Source of the DNA: Bacillus_I endophytica_A
Lineage (GTDB): Bacteria > Bacillota > Bacilli > Bacillales > Bacillaceae_H
NCBI RefSeq assembly: GCF_026790145.1
Contig: NZ_JALAMS010000020.1
Coordinates: forward strand, 169,271-233,270
Length of the DNA stretch: 64,000 nt
Reading direction: 5' to 3'
The translations under genes were made by a program, and so were the position numbers. Below the pieces are notes generated by a model that made no database searches, was not told the DNA's origin, and was given only the letters and a program-made list of their open reading frames with translations. Shown in pieces: positions 33,464 through 42,452 of this stretch (its first letter is position 1; each line of letters begins with the position of its first letter).

Positions 33464-34111
33464 TTACACCTGATCTGCTAAAATTGAAATCGCGTTTAAT
33501 GCAGCAACAGTAACTGTACTTCCGCCCTTTCGTCCAATGTTTGTAATGAACGGAATATCAAGTTTTGCAAGCTCCTCTTTGGACTCTGCTGCAGACACAA
33601 ATCCTACAGGCATTCCAATAACGAGCCCTGGCTTTGCTTCTCCTTCTTTAATAAGACGAATAAGTTCAAGTAAAGCTGTTGGAGCATTTCCGATAGCAAA
33701 TATACCGCCTTCAGCATGTTGAATAGCTTTGCGCATTGAAATGATAGCACGCGTTGTATCTAATCGTTTTGCTTCTTCCATAACATCTTCATCAGAAATA
33801 TAAACGTGCACATCACTTCCAAACTTCTGGAGGCGAGGCTTGTTTGTTCCCACTTGGACCATCTGCACGTCTGCTACAACTTGTTTACCGCTTCTGATGG
33901 CTGCAACACCTGATCTAACTGCATCTGGATGGAAAAGAACGCTTCTTCCAAGCTCGAAATCTGCTGAAGCGTGAATAATACGTTGAACAATTGGGTATTG
34001 TTCTTCTGTGAAATGATGCTCCCCTAACTCCTCTGTAATCATTTCAAAACTTCTTCCTTCAATCATTTGAGGCTGTACTGTAATTGGTTTAAAATCTGTA
34101 CGAAAGTCCAT
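33464..34111 (-). CDS. cbiC: Cobalt-precorrin-8 methylmutase
   Basis: Moves the C11 methyl to C12, giving cobyrinic acid. 215 residues with the catalytic His47 in VQRIIHASADFE and the C-terminal GFVSAAESKEEL motif. One base separates it from cbiD. Confidence 0.95.
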   Translation of the reverse strand: MDFRTDFKPITVQPQMIEGRSFEMITEELGEHHFTEEQYPIVQRIIHASADFELGRSVLFHPDAVRSGVAAIRSGKQVVADVQMVQVGTNKPRLQKFGSDVHVYISDEDVMEEAKRLDTTRAIISMRKAIQHAEGGIFAIGNAPTALLELIRLIKEGEAKPGLVIGMPVGFVSAAESKEELAKLDIPFITNIGRKGGSTVTVAALNAISILADQV

Positions 34112-34124
34112 AATTAACGCTCCT

Positions 34125-34901
34125 TTAATGTTTTTGTAGTTGAACCGTTTTCTTTAACGCTTCTAGAATACTCGGAAAATCACTATATACTTCTTTGTAC
34201 TCAATACGTGGTCTTCGAATCATAATAGTTTCGATTCCAAGCTCTCTTGCGGCACTAAGCTTTTCATCTACAGACCCTACCTTCCCACTCTCTTTTGTCA
34301 CCATAAGTGTAACGCCATACTGCTTATATAATGCTTGATCAAATTCTTTTGTAAAAGGACCTTGAATGGCAACAATGTTCTTTTGAGGGAGGCCAAGCTC
34401 TTCACACTTTTCCATATTATCTTTTCGAGGCAGCATTCGCGCAATCAAACGAATGTCTTCAATTGGCAGTAGCTTTTTTGTAAAGGTAGCAAGGGTCTTG
34501 CTGCCTGTTGTAAGCATTACAACGCCTTTTCTTTTTGCTGCTTCTTCAGCCGCCTCCTCATAATCATTAACAAACGTTAGCTTGTCATATTGAAATGTTT
34601 GAGACTCACGTTCATAGCGGAAGTATGGAATTTGAGCCTCCTCAGCTGCTCTCATTGCGTTTTTAGATGCTTCTTCTGCAAAAGGATGGCTCCCATCGAC
34701 AATAGCGCTCATCCCTTTTTCTTCTATTAGTTTTGTAATCTCGGCTGCATCTAATCTACCTACTTGAACAGATAAGTGCGCTCGCTCTAATTCAATCGCG
34801 GCATTTTCTGTTACAACCGTTGCCAAAAGAGGATAGCCTTCCTCACTAATCCGGATAGCAAGCTCTCTTGCATCACTTGTTCCAGCAATAAATAAAATCA
34901 T
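34125..34901 (-). CDS. cbiJ: Cobalt-precorrin-6A reductase
   Basis: NADPH- or NADH-dependent reductase of the corrin macrocycle, 258 residues. It begins MILFIAGTSDARELAIRI and has VDGSHPFAEEASKNA, both typical of CbiJ/CobK. Overlaps cbiX by 4 bases. Confidence 0.94.
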   Translation of the reverse strand: MILFIAGTSDARELAIRISEEGYPLLATVVTENAAIELERAHLSVQVGRLDAAEITKLIEEKGMSAIVDGSHPFAEEASKNAMRAAEEAQIPYFRYERESQTFQYDKLTFVNDYEEAAEEAAKRKGVVMLTTGSKTLATFTKKLLPIEDIRLIARMLPRKDNMEKCEELGLPQKNIVAIQGPFTKEFDQALYKQYGVTLMVTKESGKVGSVDEKLSAARELGIETIMIRRPRIEYKEVYSDFPSILEALKKTVQLQKH

Positions 34902-35788
34902 TTTAAAACACCAGCTTTTTCGTCATCCTCATGGTGATGATGCCCATGGTCATGGTCGTGATCATGATGGTGGTGGTGATCAATATGCTCCATTGCTTCA
35001 ATTCTGTAAAGACAGGTATCACAATTCATTTTCACTTCACCTTCAAGCGCTTCCTCAACTCTATCTTTCAAAATCGTTTGAAGCTTTGGATGAAGGCCAA
35101 AATATTGAGCGAGCTTAAATTCAACTTCTGGATATTTTTCTTTAAATCCTTCAACAAGTTTTTCAAGACGTTTAATTAAAATTCCTGTAAAAAGGAAGTA
35201 TGGAAGCACAACAATTTTCTTTGCTCCAAGCTTAATACAGCGTTCTACTCCTTGTTCAATCAAAGGATCTGTTACACCCATAAAGGATGTTTCAACAAGT
35301 TTATAGTTTGTTTTCTCCCAAAGAAGACGCGTAATTTTATAAAGCTCGCTGTTCGCGTCAGCATCGCTTCCACCGCGCCCAAGTAAGATAACCGCTGTTT
35401 CTTCTCCAGGACTTTCTAAATTTTCCCCAGACTCTTTTAATCTTGTATTTAAAATTTCAAACGTTTCTTCATGAATACCAATTGGTCTGCCATATGTAAA
35501 TTTCGTGTTTGGATACTTTTCTTTCGCTTCATCAATCGCTCCTGGAATGTGAATTTTAGAATGGCCAGCAGGAAGAAGCATGATTGGAATTAAAATAACA
35601 TGATGTGCCCCTTTTTCTATACAGGTATCAATTCCATCTGCAATTGTTGGACGCTCAAATTCCAAGAAGCTTGTTTCTACTAACAACGTCTCTGGCAAAA
35701 GAGTCCTCATTTTCTCTACAAATTGACGTACTTCTTCATTCCCTTCAAAGTCACGACTTCCGTGTCCAATAAATAATACAGCTTCCAT
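34898..35788 (-). CDS. cbiX: Sirohydrochlorin cobaltochelatase CbiX with His-rich tail
   Basis: Inserts Co2+ into sirohydrochlorin, the committing anaerobic B12 step. The 296 residues contain two CbiX repeats, each with a GHGSRD or GRGGSD-type motif (about 7-12 and 133-140), plus the MLLPAGHSKIHI site. Residues about 272-288 are almost all His and Asp, a metal-binding tail known from the B. megaterium CbiX. A CDTC pair near residue 256 is also present. Confidence 0.95.
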   Translation of the reverse strand: MEAVLFIGHGSRDFEGNEEVRQFVEKMRTLLPETLLVETSFLEFERPTIADGIDTCIEKGAHHVILIPIMLLPAGHSKIHIPGAIDEAKEKYPNTKFTYGRPIGIHEETFEILNTRLKESGENLESPGEETAVILLGRGGSDADANSELYKITRLLWEKTNYKLVETSFMGVTDPLIEQGVERCIKLGAKKIVVLPYFLFTGILIKRLEKLVEGFKEKYPEVEFKLAQYFGLHPKLQTILKDRVEEALEGEVKMNCDTCLYRIEAMEHIDHHHHHDHDHDHGHHHHEDDEKAGVLK

Positions 35789-35809
35789 TTGTTTTCCTCC
35801 TCTATTTTC

Positions 35810-37447
35810 CTAGTCTCCACAAGGAGCTGGCTCAATTTTAATTTTGGGTGTTACATCTTGGTAAATAAAACCACCGACTTCTTTTACACGTTTAAAGAAT
35901 TTAAAGAACGACTCATTCGGATGACCCTTTTCTCTATACTCATCAACAATTCCTTCAACAACATCAACAATCTTTTCAGGAGAAATTCCTTCTGCAACAG
36001 GCTGTCCAGAATGTGCTGATCGGCCTACTGTCTTCGCCCCAAGAAACAAATCAAACTTTCCTTTTCGATATACAATTCCTATGTCATCTTGTACAGCTCT
36101 GTAGCAAGCCATACCACAGCCGTTGAACCCGATTTTTGTAACTTTTGGCATATTCACTCCGCCAAGTCTTTCTTGAAGTTCTTCTGCATATGGAATGGAA
36201 TCTTTTTTCTCCCCATCGCAGAAGTCACACGCCTTCATTGTTAAAACGTCTCCAACAGGAGCAAGGAGTAGACCTACTTCGCTAAGTCTCTTTGTTATTT
36301 TTTCTGGTTCAGCAGTCGGTACTTCAAGACGAATTTGATGATCTGGTGTATATTCAATTGACCCTTTTTCGCCTGCAACTTCAGCAATTGTGGTGAGCTG
36401 AACTGGTGTAAACTTTTTACTTACAAGCCCTGGGCTTACAGCAAGTTCGAAGATGGATTCCATCTTAGCCGTTACTTTTTCAAATGTTGTTTGCTCTTCT
36501 TTTCCTGTCACAAGACTAAGAGCTTTCTCCGCAATTTCTCTTGAAGAAATTTTCTCTACTTCTTTAACTTTCTCAACTTTTTCTGCTGCCTTCTCTTCCA
36601 CTGCTGGTGCTGCTTCTTCTTGGGAAAGTGCCCATGGCTCTGCCTCTTTTTTCAAACGTTGATGAGGTTTTAGCGGCTGTTTTGTTTCATTTAGCGTATA
36701 TTTACGTTGATAGCCACGTGGGGTAATCATCAAATCATCATAGAGAAATGTTGAAGAGTTTCCAATAATAACAGTTGTTAGCATTCCAATTTCATGTTCA
36801 AGCATCTCTTTTAAATTGGTAATTACAATATTCTGACGATCTCGATATGCGCTTTTCACAAGGCCAACAGGAGTATCTGGTGATCTATATTGAAGCAGGA
36901 TACGCTGTGCTTCCGCAATTTGACGGGTTCTTCTTCCGCTTTTTGGGTTATAAAGAGCAATAACAAAATCAGCAGATGCCGCAGCTTCAATTCTTTTTTC
37001 AATAAGTGTCCATGGTGTTAAATGGTCGCTTAGGCTTATTGTGCACGCATCATGCATAACAGGGGCTCCTAATAATGAAGCACAAGAGTTAATCGCAGAG
37101 ATACCAGGAATAATTTCAATTTCCACTCCGTCTTTTCTTGACCAACCTTTTTCAACAAGCACTTCATACACAAGGCCAGCCATTCCATATACTCCCGCAT
37201 CTCCACTCGAGATCACAGCTACTTTTTTCCCTTGCTCAGCTTGCTTCACTGCTTCTTGGGCTCTTGTCACTTCCTCAGTCATTCCAGTACTAATAACCTG
37301 TTGATTTGACAACAACCCTTGGATAAGTTCCACATATGTTTTATAGCCAATAATCATGTCACTTTCTTGAAGTGCCTCTTTCGCTCGCTCTGTAATATGT
37401 TCAAAATTCCCTGGCCCAAATCCGACGATAAGCAATTTACCACTCAT
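35810..37447 (-). CDS. cbiH60: Cobalt-factor III methyltransferase/reductase CbiH60
   Basis: This long CbiH (545 residues from the ATG at 37445-37447, AGGAGG upstream) makes cobalt-precorrin-4 by C17 methylation and ring contraction. Residues 1-245 form the methyltransferase (GFGPGNFEHIT; IISGDAGVYGM-type motif). A charged Ala/Glu-Lys linker (about 270-320) leads to a C-terminal nitrite/sulfite-reductase-like domain with ACDFC and NGCGMACYR cysteines for a Fe-S cluster. This is the B. megaterium-type H60 form. Confidence 0.94.
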   Translation of the reverse strand: MSGKLLIVGFGPGNFEHITERAKEALQESDMIIGYKTYVELIQGLLSNQQVISTGMTEEVTRAQEAVKQAEQGKKVAVISSGDAGVYGMAGLVYEVLVEKGWSRKDGVEIEIIPGISAINSCASLLGAPVMHDACTISLSDHLTPWTLIEKRIEAAASADFVIALYNPKSGRRTRQIAEAQRILLQYRSPDTPVGLVKSAYRDRQNIVITNLKEMLEHEIGMLTTVIIGNSSTFLYDDLMITPRGYQRKYTLNETKQPLKPHQRLKKEAEPWALSQEEAAPAVEEKAAEKVEKVKEVEKISSREIAEKALSLVTGKEEQTTFEKVTAKMESIFELAVSPGLVSKKFTPVQLTTIAEVAGEKGSIEYTPDHQIRLEVPTAEPEKITKRLSEVGLLLAPVGDVLTMKACDFCDGEKKDSIPYAEELQERLGGVNMPKVTKIGFNGCGMACYRAVQDDIGIVYRKGKFDLFLGAKTVGRSAHSGQPVAEGISPEKIVDVVEGIVDEYREKGHPNESFFKFFKRVKEVGGFIYQDVTPKIKIEPAPCGD

Positions 37448-37500
37448 ATTTTTTCCTCCTACCACAAGTTTTTCGAATGATGCAATTCTTTCGAAAACAG

Positions 37501-37875
37501 TTATTTCACTTTCTCTTTTGAAATTCCTTTTGGTGATGAGAAATTTTCAGGAGCTTTAAATCCTTCCTCATATGTGTAGATGATAGAGTTTTCAAGCTTA
37601 TTCCCATCTAAGAGATGCTCTCTTACCATCTCTCTTCCAAGCTCTGGTGTCATTTCTTTATACCAAACTCCTTCAGGGTATACAATTGCTACACATCCAT
37701 CTTTACATCGTCCATTACATCGCGTTCTTGTTGTATGAATTTGAGCATCTGCCCCAAGTTTTTCAATTTCATCTCGAATAGCAACCGTTACTTCTTCTCC
37801 GCCCTTTTTCATACACGTTCCACCATTACAAATTAAGACATGGTGCTTTGTTTCATTTAAATTCCACGTTGTCAT
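37501..37875 (-). CDS. cbiW: Thioredoxin-like [2Fe-2S] ferredoxin CbiW
   Basis: A 124-residue ferredoxin with cluster cysteines Cys16 and Cys21 (CNGGTC) and Cys53 and Cys57 (RCNGRCKDGC). The first operon gene, presumably an electron donor for the CbiH60 or CbiJ/CbiY steps. The ATG at 37873-37875 has GAGGGAG upstream. Confidence 0.92.
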   Translation of the reverse strand: MTTWNLNETKHHVLICNGGTCMKKGGEEVTVAIRDEIEKLGADAQIHTTRTRCNGRCKDGCVAIVYPEGVWYKEMTPELGREMVREHLLDGNKLENSIIYTYEEGFKAPENFSSPKGISKEKVK

Positions 37876-37919
37876 CCATACCAACTCCCTCGTTAAAATC
37901 GTTTTCTCAAAAAACGCAT

Positions 37920-37957
37920 AAAAAAAACACCTCTACGAGAAAGAGATGTAAAATGCA
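37920..37957 (-). terminator. Riboswitch-controlled terminator of the cobalamin operon
   Basis: On the minus strand ACATCTC and AGAGGTGT form a stem followed by eight Ts, between the B12 aptamer and cbiW. Cobalamin binding upstream is expected to favour it. Confidence 0.85.
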
Positions 37958-38034
37958 TACCTGTACACGAGTTTGCACAATGGATTAGCACTTCTTCCTA
38001 TGTCCCGTAGGTTTCAAATGAAGCAAACAGCTAA

Positions 38035-38195
38035 GGCAGGTCTCCTGACTCAAGGTAATCGTTCTACTACGTCTTCCCAAAAAAATTCAGTGACACGTTG
38101 TAATAGAACTCCCTTTTACAGTGGCGGGCACCGTGCCAGATTTTCACTGGCTTCCCTTTTCAACATAGGCTTTAAAGCTATGTACCTTCCTGTTT
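38035..38195 (-). promoter_or_regulatory. Cobalamin (B12) riboswitch aptamer
   Basis: The minus strand has the classic B12 elements: AAAAGGGAAGCCAGTG, the B12 box GCCCGCCACTG, and GAGTCAGGAGACCTGCC, closed by a P1 helix AACAG/CTGTT. It lies 165 bases upstream of cbiW, so the whole 15-gene operon is B12-repressed. Confidence 0.95.
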
Positions 38196-38225
38196 ACAAT
38201 ATGAAATTGTCTTTAAAATGAAAGA

Positions 38226-38332
38226 AGAACTCTCCCTAGCAAAACATACATAGTGGAATCACTATCTCACCCCAAACAAACTTAGCTGTGATGATGACTC
38301 CCCTTATGTGCAGTATGCTAGGATAGTTCTCT
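38226..38332 (-). other. Unassigned structured leader element upstream of the B12 riboswitch
   Basis: Ends about 100 bases apart are complementary on the minus strand: GAACTATCCTAGCA (near 38315-38329) against TGCTAGGGAGAGTTC (near 38229-38243), with inner ATAGTG/CACTAT. It is not part of the standard B12 aptamer. It could be a second RNA device, or a small MITE-like insertion with imperfect inverted ends. Confidence 0.4.
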
Positions 38333-38467
38333 ATCTGCTACTTTTTTTGATTTATGTAAAAATTTTTTCTTGTATGAGTTTTCTAATTAACTACAATGAT
38401 AGAGGAAGTTGGCTCATTTTTCAATAAAGAATTCAGTTGAAGAATAGGAGAAGCCTCATCCCTTCTC

Positions 38468-38884
38468 TTATTTCACAAGGAGAACGGAACAGGAGGCTTT
38501 TTCTATTATTCTAGAACTAACGCTACCAAGCACTACTTTTTGAAATCTATTAAATCCTCTACTTCCTACCACAATAAGTTCAATATTGTTCTCATTTGCA
38601 TGACGAATAATTTCTTCAGCAGGATTTCCAACTCTAAAATGAACCTTATGAGTAATGTTATACTTTGCAGCCATAGTATCAATTTCACGAAGAAATTCTT
38701 GCCTGTCTTCTAGCTTGTTTAAATTAGAGCGTTTATACCAATATGTTTTAGTTTTATCATCCCCTTCTTTCACATGAAGAATTTGCAGTGGTGTACGATA
38801 ACAAGAAGCAATAGAAAACGCTTTCCCAAGCGCTTCTTTAGCCTGTTTTGAGCCATCTACGGCTGCAAGAATTTTATTGTACAT
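38468..38884 (-). CDS. Universal stress protein (UspA family)
   Basis: A 138-residue ATP-binding-type Usp with the N-terminal AAVDGSKQAKEAL and C-terminal VVGSRGFNRFQKVVLGSVSS (G-2x-G-9x-G-S type ATP motif). Stand-alone gene between gerE and the cobalamin leader; absent from this position in B. subtilis. Confidence 0.9.
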   Translation of the reverse strand: MYNKILAAVDGSKQAKEALGKAFSIASCYRTPLQILHVKEGDDKTKTYWYKRSNLNKLEDRQEFLREIDTMAAKYNITHKVHFRVGNPAEEIIRHANENNIELIVVGSRGFNRFQKVVLGSVSSRIIEKASCSVLLVK

Positions 38885-38997
38885 TTCTTTCTCCCCCTAT
38901 ATTTCTTTCTTTTTCTACTTCCCTTTTTTGACTGTGATAATCTTTCATTTCGCTAGAAAACAAAACCGACTATCTTTTACTGATAGTCGGCCACATG

Positions 38998-39222
38998 TTA
39001 TAACTCGAGTTCTCCCATGCGAAGAAGTTCAACGACAGCTTGAGAACGCCCTTTAACGCCCAGCTTTTGCATTGCGTTAGAAATATGATTGCGAACCGTC
39101 TTTTCACTAATAAACAGCTCACTTGCGATCTCTTTCGTTGTTTTGTCCTGTACTAGAAGTTCAAAAACCTCTCGTTCTCTCTTTGTAAGTAACGGTTTAG
39201 GTGGAAATTCTTTATCCTTCAA
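38998..39222 (-). CDS. gerE: Late sporulation regulator GerE
   Basis: A LuxR-type HTH protein controlling late mother-cell sporulation genes. From a TTG at 39220-39222 with AAGGAGG seven bases upstream, it is 74 residues, exactly the B. subtilis length, and the HTH core (KPLLTKREREVFELLVQDKT, KTVRNHISNAMQKLG) is essentially identical. A longer GTG-initiated frame to 39279 would add 19 residues but lacks support. Confidence 0.95.
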   Translation of the reverse strand: MKDKEFPPKPLLTKREREVFELLVQDKTTKEIASELFISEKTVRNHISNAMQKLGVKGRSQAVVELLRMGELEL

Positions 39223-39337
39223 TGTAACCCTCCTTGCCTGATCCAGAGTCGAACTATCGGATGGGTGTAAGTTAGTCACGATATACTATGTAAAAAAGGA
39301 TAAAGCGGTTCCTAGAATTCGCAAGTTATGCTATATT

Positions 39338-39805
39338 TTATTCACTTTTTTTCGATTGATAAGGTTTTAATTTCTCAAGTTGCTCCTCTGTCCATGGAAC
39401 AGATTTACCTGTTCTTTTGGAGACCTGTACAAGAGCACCTCGTCCTGTGAAGCAAATTTCCTCTTTTTCATTTATCCCGACATAGTGTAAATCAACAGAT
39501 GAACGTCCAGTATGCTCAATTTTCGTTTTTACTCTAAGCCCTTCTCCAAAGAAGACTTGCTGAACAAAATCACACTGTAAATCAGCAACAACTGGCATTG
39601 TTTCACTATCAGGCTTCTTCCATATTTCCATAAAACCAATATGTTGAAAAAAAGTTGTTCGGGCTTCTTCAAAATAGAGGAAAGGAACGGTATTATTCAT
39701 GTGACCAAACATATCTGTCTCACAAAAGCGAACTCGAATCTCTCTATTAAAGGTAAAATCGTGCTTCCAAGTCTCTATATTGTTAATATAACTCGGCTTC
39801 TTCAT
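39338..39805 (-). CDS. ysmA: YsmA, 4-hydroxybenzoyl-CoA-type thioesterase
   Basis: A 155-residue hot-dog fold acyl-CoA thioesterase with the RVRFCETDMFGHMNNTVPF signature that holds the catalytic Asp. Substrate unknown. It lies between sdhB and gerE as in B. subtilis. Confidence 0.9.
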   Translation of the reverse strand: MKKPSYINNIETWKHDFTFNREIRVRFCETDMFGHMNNTVPFLYFEEARTTFFQHIGFMEIWKKPDSETMPVVADLQCDFVQQVFFGEGLRVKTKIEHTGRSSVDLHYVGINEKEEICFTGRGALVQVSKRTGKSVPWTEEQLEKLKPYQSKKSE

Positions 39806-39825
39806 TCATCTTCCTCCTTTGATGA

Positions 39826-39858
39826 AAAGAAACCTCTCCAGTATGGAGAGGTTTCTTT
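39826..39858 (-). terminator. Terminator of sdhCAB
   Basis: An 11-bp stem GAAACCTCTCC/GGAGAGGTTTC with T runs on both strands, just after the sdhB stop codon. Confidence 0.85.
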
Positions 39859-40626
39859 TTATTCTGCATCGCTTCCAAAAAACTTTCGGAAAGAGCGAAG
39901 AGTAGTGTCTCTGTTTAAAGCAGCAATTGATGTTGTTAATGGAATACCTTTTGGACAAGACTTTACGCAGTTTTGTGAGTTACCGCAATTTGAAAGTCCT
40001 CCATCTTCCATTAGAGCATCAAGTCGTTCATGTTTATTCATTGCTCCAGTCGGATGTGCATTGAATAAGCGAACTTGCGATAATGGAGCAGGTCCAATGA
40101 AATTTGATTTACTGTTTACATTTGGACAAGCTTCTAAGCATACTCCACAAGTCATACATTTTGAGAGTTCGTATGCCCATTGACGTTTCTTCTCTGGCAT
40201 ACGTGGTCCCGGCCCTAAATCGTAAGTTCCATCAATTGGTACCCATGCTTTTACTTTTTTCAACGAATCAAACATGCGACTACGGTCGACTTGTAGATCC
40301 CTCACAACAGGGAAAGTTTTCATTGGCTTGAGTCGAATCGGTTGTTCAAGCTTATCAACTAACGCTGTACAAGATTGACGAGGGCGTCCGTTAATAACCA
40401 TTGAGCATGCTCCACAAACCTCTTCTAAACAGTTCATATCCCAGTTAATTGGTGTTGTATGCTCACCTTTTGAATTTACTGGATTTCGACGAATTTCCAT
40501 TAGAGCTGAAATAACGTTCATATTTGGACGATACTCAATCTCAAATTCCTCGTCATATGGAGCTGTTTCCGGTGAATCTTGGCGTGTAATAATCAACTTA
40601 ATGGTTTTTGTTTTTGTCTCAGTCAT
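39859..40626 (-). CDS. sdhB: Succinate dehydrogenase iron-sulfur subunit
   Basis: 255 residues. N-terminal [2Fe-2S] cysteines in CLEEVCGACSM and RQSC, C-terminal [4Fe-4S] and [3Fe-4S] motifs CMTCGVCLEACP and CGNSQNCVKSCP. Passes electrons from SdhA to the heme/menaquinone subunit. Overlaps sdhA by 4 bases. Confidence 0.96.
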   Translation of the reverse strand: MTETKTKTIKLIITRQDSPETAPYDEEFEIEYRPNMNVISALMEIRRNPVNSKGEHTTPINWDMNCLEEVCGACSMVINGRPRQSCTALVDKLEQPIRLKPMKTFPVVRDLQVDRSRMFDSLKKVKAWVPIDGTYDLGPGPRMPEKKRQWAYELSKCMTCGVCLEACPNVNSKSNFIGPAPLSQVRLFNAHPTGAMNKHERLDALMEDGGLSNCGNSQNCVKSCPKGIPLTTSIAALNRDTTLRSFRKFFGSDAE

Positions 40627-42422
40627 TTCCCACTAACCCCCTCTTTTTTTTTAGAGGATGCTGATCCACTATCTTTCTTTTGTGAATAATCACGCTTACG
40701 CGGCTTGATTAATGACACATCTACATCTTCATAAGAAAAGTTAGGTGCTGACTCACGATCTACAAAAGTTGCCATCGTTGTTTTTAGGAATTCTTCATCA
40801 TTACGTTCTGGGAAGTCTGGTTTATAATGTGCTCCGCGACTTTCATTACGGTTATAAGCACCAAGTGTAATAACACGAGCAAGTTGAAGCATATTTGCTA
40901 GCTGACGCGTAAATGCCGCTCCTTGGTTACTCCATTTTGCTGTATCATTAATATTAATATTCTGATAGCGTTCAAGAAGCTCTTGAATTTTATCATCTGT
41001 TTTCAACAATTTATCGTTATAACGTACAACTGTTACGTTATCAGTCATCCATTCTCCAAGTTCTTTATGAAGAACATAAGCATTTTCTTTTCCATCTAGA
41101 GAAAGAATGTTTTGCCATTTTTGTTCTTGTTCTTTTACATGTTTATCATAAAGTGAAGATTCTATAGAATCTGTCCATTTGTTAAGACCTTCAATGTATT
41201 TTACTGCGTTTGGTCCTGCAACCATACCACCGTAAATAGCTGAAAGTAGAGAGTTTGCACCTAAGCGGTTTCCACCGTGCTGAGAATAATCACATTCACC
41301 AGCTGCAAAAAGACCAGGAATATTTGTCATTTGATCATAATCCACCCAAAGGCCACCCATTGAGTAGTGAACGGCAGGGAAGATCTTCATTGGTACTTTA
41401 CGTGGATCATCACCCATGAATTTTTCATAAATCTCAATAATTCCACCAAGCTTAATATCTAGTTCTTTCGCATCTTTATGAGAAAGATCAAGATATACCA
41501 TGTTCTCTCCATTAACACCCAGTTTTTGGTTAACACAAACATCAAAAATCTCACGAGTTGCGATATCACGCGGAACTAGGTTTCCATATGCCGGATATTT
41601 CTCCTCAAGGAAGTACCAAGGCTTTCCGTCTTTATATGTCCAAACACGACCACCTTCACCACGCGCTGATTCACTCATAAGACGAAGTTTATCATCTCCT
41701 GGAATCGCGGTTGGATGAATTTGAATAAACTCACCGTTTGCATAATGTACTCCTTGTTGATAAACAATTGAAGCTGCTGATCCTGTATTGATCATGGAGT
41801 TTGTTGATTTACCAAATACTATTCCAGGTCCACCCGTTGCCATAATTACCGCATCTGCTTTGTATGAACCAATCTCCATTGATTGCAAATTCTGAGCGGT
41901 AATCCCTCTACAGGTTCCTTCATCATCAATAACGGCCCCTAGGAATTCAAATCCTTCATATTTAGTTACAAGACCTGCTACTTCATAACGACGAACTTGC
42001 TCATCAAGTGCATATAAAAGTTGCTGTCCTGTTGTTGCGCCAGCAAAAGCTGTTCTATGATGCTGTGTACCTCCAAAGCGGCGGAAATCAAGCAATCCTT
42101 CTGGTGTACGGTTAAACATAACTCCCATACGGTCTAATAAATGAATAATTCCAGGTGCTGCTTCACACATTGCTTTAACGGGAGGCTGATTTGCTAAAAA
42201 GTCTCCACCATAAACTGTATCGTCAAAGTGCTCCCATGGCGAATCTCCCTCACCTTTTGTATTTACGGCTCCGTTTATTCCACCTTGCGCACAAACTGAA
42301 TGAGAACGCTTCACTGGAACGATAGAAAACAAGTCTACTTTCTTACCAGATTCCGCAATTTTAATTGTTGCCATTAAACCAGCGAGTCCACCGCCGACAA
42401 CAATAATTTTTCCGTTACTCAT
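40623..42422 (-). CDS. sdhA: Succinate dehydrogenase flavoprotein subunit
   Basis: 599 residues, oxidises succinate to fumarate with covalent FAD. The dinucleotide motif GGGLAGLMATIK at residue 8, the flavin-attachment region RSHSVCAQGGINGA and the active-site Arg region HRTAFAGATTGQQ are seen. A Ser/Lys-rich tail ends the protein. Confidence 0.96.
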   Translation of the reverse strand: MSNGKIIVVGGGLAGLMATIKIAESGKKVDLFSIVPVKRSHSVCAQGGINGAVNTKGEGDSPWEHFDDTVYGGDFLANQPPVKAMCEAAPGIIHLLDRMGVMFNRTPEGLLDFRRFGGTQHHRTAFAGATTGQQLLYALDEQVRRYEVAGLVTKYEGFEFLGAVIDDEGTCRGITAQNLQSMEIGSYKADAVIMATGGPGIVFGKSTNSMINTGSAASIVYQQGVHYANGEFIQIHPTAIPGDDKLRLMSESARGEGGRVWTYKDGKPWYFLEEKYPAYGNLVPRDIATREIFDVCVNQKLGVNGENMVYLDLSHKDAKELDIKLGGIIEIYEKFMGDDPRKVPMKIFPAVHYSMGGLWVDYDQMTNIPGLFAAGECDYSQHGGNRLGANSLLSAIYGGMVAGPNAVKYIEGLNKWTDSIESSLYDKHVKEQEQKWQNILSLDGKENAYVLHKELGEWMTDNVTVVRYNDKLLKTDDKIQELLERYQNININDTAKWSNQGAAFTRQLANMLQLARVITLGAYNRNESRGAHYKPDFPERNDEEFLKTTMATFVDRESAPNFSYEDVDVSLIKPRKRDYSQKKDSGSASSKKKEGVSGK

Positions 42423-42452
42423 CGTAACTCACTCCTTTGAGATATGAATAAA

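Noticed and set aside
37973..38221. 82-codon plus-strand frame
   Set aside because: Sits on the B12 riboswitch with no ribosome site.
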